From: Pseudomonadota bacterium
Lineage (GTDB): Bacteria; Pseudomonadota; Alphaproteobacteria; Acetobacterales; Acetobacteraceae
NCBI GenBank assembly: GCA_021805485.1
Contig: JAJZFF010000449.1
Span: 1 to 23,975, forward strand
Length of the DNA stretch: 23,975 bases
Reading direction: 5' to 3'
Positions 9,028-16,295 of this stretch are shown here, piece after piece (positions within the stretch are counted from its first letter, which is position 1; each line of letters starts with the position of its first letter). Made by a program: the position numbers and the translations under genes. The notes under the pieces are model-generated. The model worked only from the letters and a program-made list of their open reading frames with translations. It was not told where the DNA came from and did not search any database.

Positions 9028-9067
9028 CCAGCCCGGGTTGCTCCCCTGCCCGGGCTGGAGCTTTTTT
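9028..9067 (+). terminator. Intrinsic terminator between xoxF and xoxJ
   Basis: A perfect 10-base stem (CCAGCCCGGG at 9028-9037, CCCGGGCTGG at 9049-9058) with an 11-base loop is followed by CTTTTTTCTTT (9061 onward). It is a textbook Rho-independent terminator 16 bases after the xoxF stop. As no separate promoter is evident before xoxJ, it probably works as a partial terminator that makes xoxF mRNA more abundant than the rest. Confidence 0.85.
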
Positions 9068-9147
9068 CTTTCAGTCCGCCTCCGGTGGACGCCCAGCGAC
9101 TACAGGAACCGGCCGCCGCGGCCGGGCATGCTGACGGAGTGAAACCC

Positions 9148-10017
9148 ATGAAATCGTCAATGACCCGCTGGATAATGTTCGCCGGCTGCGCCGCCTTCTT
9201 CGCCGCCGCACCGAACGGCAGCGCCGCGGCCAGCACAACCGCTCAGCCCTCCAACAACAGCCGCGTGCTGCGAGTGTGCGCCGATCCCAACTACCTGCCC
9301 TATTCGAACCGGGCGGGGCAGGGGTTTGAGAACAAGATTGCCGAACTCGTCGCCAAGGCGATGGGCCGGAAGCTCGAATACACCTGGGCCAGCTACCGGA
9401 TGCATGGCGGCTTCTCGAACTTCCTCGCCCTCAATCTCGATGCGCATAAATGCGATGTCGTCATGAACCTGCCGACGGGCGACACCGAGGAAATGGCGAC
9501 CAAGCCGTATTATCGCTCTTCGTATGTGTTCGTTACCCGCAAGGGCAAGCATTTGCATATCCGCTCGATGCGATCGGTTTCGATGCATGCGATCAAGATC
9601 GGCTTCGAGGCCGGCACGACGCCCGAGACCGCGATCAAGATGCTGGGTCTGATGAACAATGCCGTTGCCTTCCACGTCGCGAGCAACCCGAACGCCTCGC
9701 CACGGCAGCTGCTGCAGGCGGTGCAGGACGGCAAGGTCGGCGTCATGGTGACCTGGGAACCGGCGATCGGCTCCTTCATGAAAGATTATCCTGGCCTGCA
9801 GATGCGCCGGGTGCCTTCGGAGGAATATGCGCCTGGTCTGCCGCAAGTGAATTATACGTATTCGATGTCAATGGGCGTGCGGAAAGGTGACAAGGCACTG
9901 CGTGCCGCGCTCGACAAGGTAATTGCGACCCACAAGAGCGAGATCGGCGCGACCCTTGCCAAGTTCAACGTGCGCCTGCTGCCCAACCCCAGGCACTTCA
10001 ACTACTCGAACAACTAA
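9148..10017 (+). CDS. xoxJ: XoxJ/MxaJ-like periplasmic protein
   Basis: The start at 9148 is chosen because GGAG lies about 9 bases upstream and it begins directly with a signal peptide (cleavage near GSAAA, about residue 27); an in-frame GTG at 9085 would place 21 hydrophilic residues before it. The 289-residue protein belongs to the family-3 solute-binding fold. VLRVCADPNYLPYSN opens the mature domain as in XoxJ/MxaJ, and GFEAGTTPETA and VGVMVTWEPAIG follow. In xox clusters this protein is encoded between the dehydrogenase and its cytochrome and is thought to help activate apo-XoxF. Position and sequence agree. Confidence 0.9.
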   Translation: MKSSMTRWIMFAGCAAFFAAAPNGSAAASTTAQPSNNSRVLRVCADPNYLPYSNRAGQGFENKIAELVAKAMGRKLEYTWASYRMHGGFSNFLALNLDAHKCDVVMNLPTGDTEEMATKPYYRSSYVFVTRKGKHLHIRSMRSVSMHAIKIGFEAGTTPETAIKMLGLMNNAVAFHVASNPNASPRQLLQAVQDGKVGVMVTWEPAIGSFMKDYPGLQMRRVPSEEYAPGLPQVNYTYSMSMGVRKGDKALRAALDKVIATHKSEIGATLAKFNVRLLPNPRHFNYSNN

Positions 10018-10058
10018 CCAGTCCCAGTGACGATCCGTAGCACGAGAAAGAGTGAGGC

Positions 10059-10808
10059 ATGACCAAGAGTTCGATTACTACCTTCATTGGCGCCAGTGCG
10101 ACCGGCGTTCTCGCGGCCGGGCTGCTCGGCGCCGTGGCGCTCGCCGCCGGCGGTTCCGGCTCGATGCCCAAGGGCGAGCAGATCGCCAAAGGCAGCGACT
10201 GCTTCTCCTGTCACGCGATAAACCAGAAGGTCGTGGGTCCGGCCTTCGATGCCGTTGCCAAGAAGTTCGCCGGCCAGTCCGGCGCTGAAGACACGCTGGT
10301 GAACGCGATCCGCAAGGGGCATGTCGGCACCTGGGGCAAGATTCCGATGCCGCCGCATCCGAAACTTTCCGATGCGGACACCAAGGAAATCGTCTCCTGG
10401 ATCCTGAGCCTCAAGAGCGCCAAGGCCGCGAGCGCACCGGCCTCGAGCGGGAAGACCTACACCTATACGGTGAAGGGCAAGAAGGTGAAGGTCGATTTCC
10501 CGATCTTTCAGCCCGGCACTCACAAGGTTACGAAGGATGTCTTCCGTGGCTACGAGCTTTTCAATTCCTACTGCTTCCGCTGCCATGGCGAGGACGCCGT
10601 GGGGGGCTCTTATGCGCCCAACCTGCGTGCATCGCTGAATAACGGCATGACCGAAGCCGGTTTCACCAATGTCGCGATGACCGGCCGCAAGGCGAAGGGC
10701 ATGCCGAGCTGGGCCGGATTTTTTACTCCGCATCAGATCCACGTGATCTACCAATACGTCAAGGCCCGCGCCGTCGGCGCTGTCGGCACCGGCACGCCGA
10801 AACAATGA
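10059..10808 (+). CDS. xoxG: Two-heme c-type cytochrome, XoxG-like with an extra cytochrome domain
   Basis: This is the likely electron acceptor of XoxF in the periplasm. The 249-residue precursor has a signal peptide (cleavage near ALAAG, about 30). Domain 1 (about 36-120) carries CFSCH at 48-52 with VVGPAF after it and Met97 in IPMPP, the pattern of cytochrome c551/c8. A linker (121-160) leads to domain 2, with CFRCH at 172-176 and Met215 in KGMPSW, the XoxG-like part. Usual XoxG proteins are single-heme and about 170-200 residues, so this looks like a fusion. It lies 41 bases after xoxJ. Confidence 0.88.
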   Translation: MTKSSITTFIGASATGVLAAGLLGAVALAAGGSGSMPKGEQIAKGSDCFSCHAINQKVVGPAFDAVAKKFAGQSGAEDTLVNAIRKGHVGTWGKIPMPPHPKLSDADTKEIVSWILSLKSAKAASAPASSGKTYTYTVKGKKVKVDFPIFQPGTHKVTKDVFRGYELFNSYCFRCHGEDAVGGSYAPNLRASLNNGMTEAGFTNVAMTGRKAKGMPSWAGFFTPHQIHVIYQYVKARAVGAVGTGTPKQ

Positions 10809-10865
10809 CGGGGCAGGCCGCTGTCCTGTTCCGCCACCAGACATAGTCACAAGGGAGTTCGAAAC

Positions 10866-11438
10866 ATGGCCATTTCACTGCACCCCTCAATCGACAACGG
10901 CGTCAAGCCCGGGTCGTCGACCTTCGCCGGCGGCACGCTGCGCTGCCACTGCCCAAGCCACCAGGTGGTCGTACGCGTCGATTCGCAGACGGCCCATAAC
11001 CACGCCTGCGGCTGCTCCAAATGCTGGAAGCCGGCGGGTGCGAAGTTCTCGGTCGTCGCGGTCGTGCCGCGGGACAAGGTTCACGTCGTCGAGAACGGCA
11101 ACAAGCTGCACATCGTCGATCACAACGCGGTCATCCAGCGCCATGCCTGCCGTGAATGCGGCGTGCACATGTTCGGCCGCATCGAGAACAAGGACCATCC
11201 GTTCTACGGGCTCGACTTCGTGCATACCGAGCTGTCGTCCGACCAGGGCTGGTCGGCGCCCGAATTCGCCGCCTTCGTTTCCTCGGTGATCGAGCAGGGC
11301 ACGCCGCCTTCCGAGATGGGCGCCATCCGCGGGCGCTTGAAGGAACTCGGCCTTGAGCCGTATGACTGCCTCTCGCCGCCGCTGATGGACGCCATCGCGA
11401 CCCATGTCGCGAAAGCCAATGGCAAGCTCGCGGCCTGA
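10866..11438 (+). CDS. gfa: Glutathione-dependent formaldehyde-activating enzyme (S-(hydroxymethyl)glutathione synthase)
   Basis: It accelerates the condensation of formaldehyde with glutathione in the cytoplasm, giving the substrate for the next gene product. The 190 residues match the family length. Zinc-binding cysteines appear as C27-H-C29, C48-G-C50-S-K-C53 and C95-R-E-C98, the typical Gfa arrangement of structural and catalytic sites. GGTLRCHC and [15 protein letters not shown] are near-canonical. AAGGGAG lies about 9 bases before the ATG. It is followed after 22 bases by adhC, the usual pairing in glutathione-dependent methylotrophs. Confidence 0.95.
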   Translation: MAISLHPSIDNGVKPGSSTFAGGTLRCHCPSHQVVVRVDSQTAHNHACGCSKCWKPAGAKFSVVAVVPRDKVHVVENGNKLHIVDHNAVIQRHACRECGVHMFGRIENKDHPFYGLDFVHTELSSDQGWSAPEFAAFVSSVIEQGTPPSEMGAIRGRLKELGLEPYDCLSPPLMDAIATHVAKANGKLAA

Positions 11439-11460
11439 CGCCTGAAGGAGGATAACGACG

Positions 11461-12570
11461 ATGGATGTTCGCGCCGCGATTGCGTGGAAGGCCGGCGAAA
11501 AACTGGAGCTCGGCACGGTCCGGCTGGAAGGGCCGAAGGCGGGCGAGGTGCTGGTGGAGGTCAAGGCCACCGGCATTTGCCACACGGATGAATACACGCT
11601 GTCGGGCGCGGACCCCGAAGGCCTCTTTCCGGCCATCCTCGGTCACGAGGGCGCCGGAGTCGTGGTCGATGTCGGTCCCGGCGTCACCAGCGTCAAGAAG
11701 GGCGATCACGTGATTCCGCTCTACACGCCGGAATGCCGCCAGTGCAAATCTTGCCTCTCGCGCAAGACGAACCTCTGTACGGCGATCCGCGCCACCCAGG
11801 GCAAGGGCGTCATGCCTGATGGCACGTCGCGCTTCTCCTGCGACGGCGAGCCGGTGATGCACTACATGGGATGCTCGACCTTCGCGAACTACACCGTGCT
11901 GCCGGAAATCGCGGTGGCCAAGGTGCGCGAGGACGCGCCCTTCGACAAGATCTGCTATATCGGCTGCGGCGTGACCACCGGAATCGGCGCGGTGATCAAC
12001 ACCGCCAAGGTCCAGCCGGGCGATAACGTGGTCGTCTTCGGCCTCGGCGGGATCGGCCTCAACGTGATCCAGGGCGCGCGCCTCGCCGGAGCGAACATGA
12101 TCGTCGGCGTCGATCTCAACAACGCCCGCAAGCCGATGGCCGAGAAATTCGGCATGACGCATTTCGTCAATCCGGCCGAGATCGGCGAGGATCTCGTGCC
12201 CTACCTCGTCAATCTCACCGATGGCGGTGCCGATTACTCCTTCGAGTGCATCGGCAATGTGAAGGTGATGCGCCAGGCGCTGGAATGCTGCCATCGCGGT
12301 TGGGGCACCTCGATCATCATCGGGGTTGCCGGCGCCGGTCAGGAAATCTCCACCCGGCCGTTCCAGCTGGTGACCGGGCGCAACTGGCGTGGCACCGCCT
12401 TCGGCGGCGCGCGCGGCCGCACCGACGTGCCGAAAATCGTCGACTGGTACATGAACGGAAAGATCAACATCGACGACCTGATCACCCATGTGCTGCCCTT
12501 CGAGCAGATCAACGAAGGTTTCGAACTGATGCGGAAGGGCGAGAGCATCCGCAGCGTCGTCGTCTACTGA
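11461..12570 (+). CDS. adhC: S-(hydroxymethyl)glutathione dehydrogenase, class III alcohol dehydrogenase
   Basis: It oxidises S-hydroxymethylglutathione to S-formylglutathione with NAD in the cytoplasm (also called frmA/flhA). Its 369 residues are the family length. Catalytic zinc ligands are Cys40 (TGICHTD), His62 (GHEGAG) and Cys169 (IGCGVTTG). The structural zinc is bound by Cys92, Cys95, Cys98 and Cys106. The Rossmann motif VFGLGGIGLNVIQGARLAG follows. The start is preceded by GAAGGAGGA. The stop overlaps the ATG of the TonB-dependent receptor (TGATG at 12568-12572). The next enzyme of the pathway, S-formylglutathione hydrolase, is not encoded nearby. Confidence 0.96.
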   Translation: MDVRAAIAWKAGEKLELGTVRLEGPKAGEVLVEVKATGICHTDEYTLSGADPEGLFPAILGHEGAGVVVDVGPGVTSVKKGDHVIPLYTPECRQCKSCLSRKTNLCTAIRATQGKGVMPDGTSRFSCDGEPVMHYMGCSTFANYTVLPEIAVAKVREDAPFDKICYIGCGVTTGIGAVINTAKVQPGDNVVVFGLGGIGLNVIQGARLAGANMIVGVDLNNARKPMAEKFGMTHFVNPAEIGEDLVPYLVNLTDGGADYSFECIGNVKVMRQALECCHRGWGTSIIIGVAGAGQEISTRPFQLVTGRNWRGTAFGGARGRTDVPKIVDWYMNGKINIDDLITHVLPFEQINEGFELMRKGESIRSVVVY

Positions 12571-14675
12571 TGGCCAAGCGGCTCAGCCTGCTCGCCGTGT
12601 CCCTCCTCGGGGGCACGGCGTTCGCCTTTCCGGCATTCGGGCAGACGGCAAAACCCCTTGTCGTTCCATCGCCGGGTGAGATCGCGATCCGCAAGATCGT
12701 GGTCAGCGCGACCCGTACGCCGGAAGCGAGTTTCAACGTTCCGGTTTCGATATACAGTATCTCCGGCCGGCAGGTCAGCTTCGCCAACGCGGAAGAGAAC
12801 CTCAGCGAGACGCTGAATCGCGTGCCCGGCATCGATGTGCAGAACCGGCAGGATTATGCGCAGGGATTGCGGATCACCTCGCGCGGCTTCGGCGCGCAGA
12901 CACCGTTTGGTGTACGCAACATCCGCATCCTCGTCGATGGCATGCCGCTGACCGGTCCGGACGGAACGACCGACTCCGAGGTCATCGACCTTGGAGACAT
13001 CAGCCGGATCGAGGTTCTGACCGGTCCGTTCTCCGTCCTCTACGGCAATGCCTCGGGTGGCGTGATCCAGGTCTTCAGCAAGAACGGACCCACGCACCCC
13101 ACAGTCGGTGGCAGCGTGATTGCGACGTCCTATGGCGGCTGGCGCGTCGGCGCGACCTATGGCGGCACCGCACGCTGGGGATCCGACGGCTCGTTCAACT
13201 ACATGATGAACGCATCGGATTTCTATACTGGCGGATACCGCCAGCATAGTGCCGCACGGCGCCAGCAGTTTTATGGCAAATTCCGCGTGCAGGTCAGCCC
13301 GAATACCAGCTACACGCTGCTGGTCGACGGGCTGAACGAACCCTATTCCGAGGACCCCGGCGGGCTGACCGCGGCACAGTATCACGCCAATCCGACCCAG
13401 GCGGGAACCAACACCGAAGCATTCGGCACCCGCAAGGTGCTGCGCCACCTGCAATTCGGCCTCGTCTTCAACCACCGCATCAATGCACAAAACAGCATCC
13501 GCGTGGTGGTTTACGAGGCGACGCATTCAGTGCTTCAGTTCCTGCCATTTTCCGGCGCCTATGCGGCTTCCGGCGGCGGCGTGGTGGATCTTGCCCGAAA
13601 ATCCGGTGGCATCGATGCGTCCTGGACCCACAGGGACGAGGTTGCCGGCGTTCCGCTCACATTCATCACCGGTGTGGATTTCGGCTACGAACAGCAGCAC
13701 CGCAAGGGTTACGTCAACGACTTCGGCTCGATCGGCGCATTGCGTCGCAACGAGCAGGATGTTGCCCGCAACGTCGCCGAATACGCCCAGGTGAACGCTC
13801 ACGTCACCAAGCGCACGACATTGGTCGTTGGCCTTCGCCACAGCAACGACTATTTCAGCGTTACCGATAATTACGTGACCCCCACGCTCACCAACGATTC
13901 CGGCTCGGTCAGCTATGGGAACACGAGCCTCGTTGCCGGTGCCACCTATCACCTGACACCCACGACCAATCTCTACGCCGACTATGGCGAGGGTTTCGAA
14001 ACGCCGACGCTCGACCAGCTGGCCTACCTCCCCAATGGTCAAGCGGGCTTCAATTCCGCCCTTCGTCCCACCAGCAGCCAGAATTTCGAGGCCGGGATCA
14101 AGAGCCTGATCGGTGCGGATACCTATCTCCAGCTCGCGGTGTTCCACATTCACACCAACAACGAGATCGAGGTGTCCTCCTCGAAGGATGCGCGCACCGC
14201 CTATTCGAACCAGGGGCAGACGGCGCGAAACGGCGTCGACGTCAGCGTCGATACGTATCTGCCTCACCATATCGAGCTCTACGGCTCGTATTCGCTGCTG
14301 AAGGCGCACTTCCTTGCCAACCAGTTTGCCGGCAGGTCACTGCCCGGCGTGCCGGACCAGCGGATCTACGGTGAGCTCGACTGGCACGATCCATCCACCG
14401 GATTCTACGCCCAGGCGAACGGTCAGTGGCAGAGCCGGATGTATGTCGATTCGCAGAATTCGGCCTACGCAGCGGGCTATTTCACTGCCGGCATCGCCGG
14501 GGGATTCCGGCAGAACTTCGGGCCGATCCGGTTCAATGAATTCGCGCGGATCAACAATCTCTTCAACCGGACCTATGTCGGTGCGGTGGTGATCGCCGCG
14601 AGCAATGCGGCCTATTACGAGCCGTCGCCCGGGCGCAACTTCGTGATCGGGATGCGGGCACGTTACCGGTTCTGA
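12570..14675 (+). CDS. TonB-dependent outer-membrane receptor, PqqU/YncD-like (probable PQQ uptake)
   Basis: The start at 12570 overlaps the adhC stop, giving 701 residues with a signal peptide (cleavage near FAFPAFGQ-T, about 25). A TonB-box-like segment (IVVSATRTPE) precedes the plug (about 50-165: SETLNRVPGIDVQNRQDYAQ, RITSRGFGAQTPFGVRNIRI, LVDGMPLTGPDG, FSVLYGNASGGVIQV) and a 22-strand barrel ending in aromatic RYRF. From memory, E. coli YncD/PqqU has near-identical blocks at the same places: VQNRQNYAQ, GGLTADEW, RRKGYEN, GALRRNER, GFETPT, NTDNEI, YYEPAPGRN. YncD/PqqU imports PQQ. Encoding it with a PQQ enzyme suggests cofactor scavenging. The alternative is a lanthanophore receptor (LutH-like), suggested by context rather than sequence. 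Confidence 0.82.
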   Translation: MAKRLSLLAVSLLGGTAFAFPAFGQTAKPLVVPSPGEIAIRKIVVSATRTPEASFNVPVSIYSISGRQVSFANAEENLSETLNRVPGIDVQNRQDYAQGLRITSRGFGAQTPFGVRNIRILVDGMPLTGPDGTTDSEVIDLGDISRIEVLTGPFSVLYGNASGGVIQVFSKNGPTHPTVGGSVIATSYGGWRVGATYGGTARWGSDGSFNYMMNASDFYTGGYRQHSAARRQQFYGKFRVQVSPNTSYTLLVDGLNEPYSEDPGGLTAAQYHANPTQAGTNTEAFGTRKVLRHLQFGLVFNHRINAQNSIRVVVYEATHSVLQFLPFSGAYAASGGGVVDLARKSGGIDASWTHRDEVAGVPLTFITGVDFGYEQQHRKGYVNDFGSIGALRRNEQDVARNVAEYAQVNAHVTKRTTLVVGLRHSNDYFSVTDNYVTPTLTNDSGSVSYGNTSLVAGATYHLTPTTNLYADYGEGFETPTLDQLAYLPNGQAGFNSALRPTSSQNFEAGIKSLIGADTYLQLAVFHIHTNNEIEVSSSKDARTAYSNQGQTARNGVDVSVDTYLPHHIELYGSYSLLKAHFLANQFAGRSLPGVPDQRIYGELDWHDPSTGFYAQANGQWQSRMYVDSQNSAYAAGYFTAGIAGGFRQNFGPIRFNEFARINNLFNRTYVGAVVIAASNAAYYEPSPGRNFVIGMRARYRF

Positions 14676-14693
14676 CCGCTCCCGCGGTCAGAA
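14670..14693. terminator. Hairpin spanning both convergent stop codons
   Basis: TTCTGACCG (14670-14678) and CGGTCAGAA (14685-14693) are perfect arms around a 6-base loop. The receptor stop (14673-14675) lies in one arm and the oxidase stop (14688-14690) in the other, so the hairpin is read at the end of both transcripts. There is no proper T-run on either side, so its efficiency as a terminator is doubtful. Confidence 0.5.
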
Positions 14694-16094
14694 CAGCTTT
14701 CCTGGGTTGAGCGTTGCGGCCGGATCGAGCGCCGCGCGGATTCTGCGCATGATCTCGCGTTCTGCCGGTGACCGCCAGTGTCCGAAGGCGTGCGTCTTGA
14801 TCTGCCCGATGCCATGCTCGGCGGAAAAGCTGCCGCCGAGTTCCATGACGATGGCGTTCACATCCTCCATCAGGTCCTCGCCGCGTGCGGCGAAGGCGGC
14901 CGCGTCGCCACCCTCGGGCTGCAGGGCGTTCAGGTGGATGTTGCCATCGCCGATATGTCCGAATGCAACCATGCGGGCGCCGGGATGGCGAGCGGCCAGC
15001 ATTGCCTCGGCGCGTGCAAGCAGGTTCGGCACCGCGGCGACAGGGACCGACACATCGTTCTTTACCGAGGCGCCGGCCCGACGCTGCGACTCCGAAAGAT
15101 GCTCGCGGATGGCCCAGAACGCCGCCCGCTGCGCCTCGGATTCGGCGATTGCCGCGTCGGTGATCACACCGGCGCCAAGCGCGTCTGCCAGCACGGCTTC
15201 CATCGTCTCGCGTAGCGGATCGCTTCGCCGGGTCGTCGCCAGTTCGAGCAGCACATAGTGCGGTGCCGCGGTTTCGAGCGGCAGCCGGAAGTCCGGCATG
15301 TGCGACTGGTTCACTGCCATGGCGGCGCCGGAGATGTATTCAAATGCGTAGAGCGCGGCTTCATCTTCGTCGCGGAACCGGGCGAACAGGTCGAGCGCGG
15401 CCTCGACGGTGGGGATCGCGCAGAAACAGGTCTGCCGTTGGCGCGGTGCCCGCGCCAGGCGCAGCACGGCGGCGGTGACGATGCCGAGCGTCCCTTCTGC
15501 GCCGGCGAATAGCTGGCGCAGCGCATAGCCCGTATTGTCCTTCCGCAGCCGGCGCAGTCCGTTCCAGATCGTGCCGTCGGCCAGCACCACCTCCAGCCCC
15601 AGTACGAGATCGCGGGCGTTGCCGAAACGAAGGGTGTTGTTGCCGCCGGCGTTGGTCGAGATGACACCACCGATCTGCGCGGACCCTTCCGAGCCGATCG
15701 ACAGCGGCAGCAGGGCGCCCGCGTCGCGCGCTGCATCCTGGGCCCCGCGCAGCGTGACCCCGGCTTCCACTTCCATCGTGAGCCCCGCGGCATCGATGGC
15801 GCGCACGGCATTCATCCGCGAGAGCGAAAGCACGAGTTCCGCCCCGTCCCGCGACGGTACGGCGCCGGCGACCATCGACGTGTTGCCGCCCTGGGGGACG
15901 ACGGGAACGCCGGCCGCCGCACAGAGTCGCAGAGCGGCCGCAACGGCCCCCGTGTCTCGCGGCCGCAGAACCGCGCGGGGCATGTTGCTGACGAGGCCGC
16001 GCCAGTCGGTGCCGAAGGGTGCGATGTCTTCGGGCGCGATGATAACGCCTCCGGGGCCAAGCGCGGCGGCGAGACGGTCGAGCAGATTGATCAT
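14688..16094 (-). CDS. GlcD-type FAD-linked oxidase (D-2-hydroxyacid dehydrogenase)
   Basis: The start at 16094 gives 468 residues, the family length; a longer frame to 16184 would run over the candidate operator at 16141-16155, and its extra 30 residues look non-coding. The PCMH-type FAD domain is seen as PVVPQGGNTSMVAGAVP (65-81), SIGSEGSAQIGGVISTNAGG and GAEGTLGIVTAAVLRL. The C-terminal substrate domain has AFGHIGDGNIHLN and AEHGIGQIKT, the latter with residues that ligand metal and substrate in D-lactate, glycolate and D-2-hydroxyglutarate dehydrogenases. The exact substrate cannot be read from these motifs. It converges on the receptor gene and diverges from the second PQQ dehydrogenase. 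Confidence 0.88.
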   Translation of the reverse strand: MINLLDRLAAALGPGGVIIAPEDIAPFGTDWRGLVSNMPRAVLRPRDTGAVAAALRLCAAAGVPVVPQGGNTSMVAGAVPSRDGAELVLSLSRMNAVRAIDAAGLTMEVEAGVTLRGAQDAARDAGALLPLSIGSEGSAQIGGVISTNAGGNNTLRFGNARDLVLGLEVVLADGTIWNGLRRLRKDNTGYALRQLFAGAEGTLGIVTAAVLRLARAPRQRQTCFCAIPTVEAALDLFARFRDEDEAALYAFEYISGAAMAVNQSHMPDFRLPLETAAPHYVLLELATTRRSDPLRETMEAVLADALGAGVITDAAIAESEAQRAAFWAIREHLSESQRRAGASVKNDVSVPVAAVPNLLARAEAMLAARHPGARMVAFGHIGDGNIHLNALQPEGGDAAAFAARGEDLMEDVNAIVMELGGSFSAEHGIGQIKTHAFGHWRSPAEREIMRRIRAALDPAATLNPGKLF

Positions 16095-16140
16095 CAGCCG
16101 ACTATATCGCCTGTGCCGGCCGAGCCAAGCCAGTCCATCC

Positions 16141-16166
16141 GGAACATGTTGCTCCGTTTGGGAACA
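16141..16166. promoter_or_regulatory. Candidate operator: near-copy of the xoxF upstream palindrome plus a half-site
   Basis: GGAACA-TGT-TGCTCC (16141-16155) matches the GGAACA-N3-TGTTCC palindrome at 6949-6963 at 11 of 12 arm bases. A second GGAACAT begins at 16161, exactly 20 bases (about two helical turns) after the first. It lies between the divergent oxidase gene and the PQQ dehydrogenase gene and could serve either. Confidence 0.5.
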
Positions 16167-16203
16167 TTGCGTCTGGCCCCCCACACGAAAGCTTGATCCT
16201 TCT

Positions 16204-16218
16204 GGGGACTATGATAGC
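16204..16218 (+). promoter_or_regulatory. Weak sigma54-like promoter candidate, or TATGAT -10 box
   Basis: A GG (16205-16206) and a GC (16217-16218) have the -24/-12 spacing, but the surrounding bases match the sigma54 consensus only in part (GGGAC, then AGC instead of TTGC). The same stretch contains TATGAT (16210-16215), a good sigma70 -10 box without a convincing -35. The sequence does not decide which sigma factor is used. Confidence 0.3.
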
Positions 16219-16295
16219 GTTATCAGGCAGCCACGGGCGTGCGATGGAAGTCTCGTACTCTTGAGGCAGCTTCACTTCGAACTGGGGAGACGTTC

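Noticed and set aside
7023..9236. Minus-strand frame of 737 codons covering xoxF
   Set aside because: It is the antisense shadow of xoxF; composition is His/Arg/Asp-rich without motifs, and it would run over the terminator and the sigma54 promoter.
12570..14675. Simple assignment of the receptor as a lanthanophore receptor because it is next to xoxF
   Set aside because: Context alone suggests it, but the recalled motif match to YncD/PqqU is stronger evidence; kept only as an alternative.
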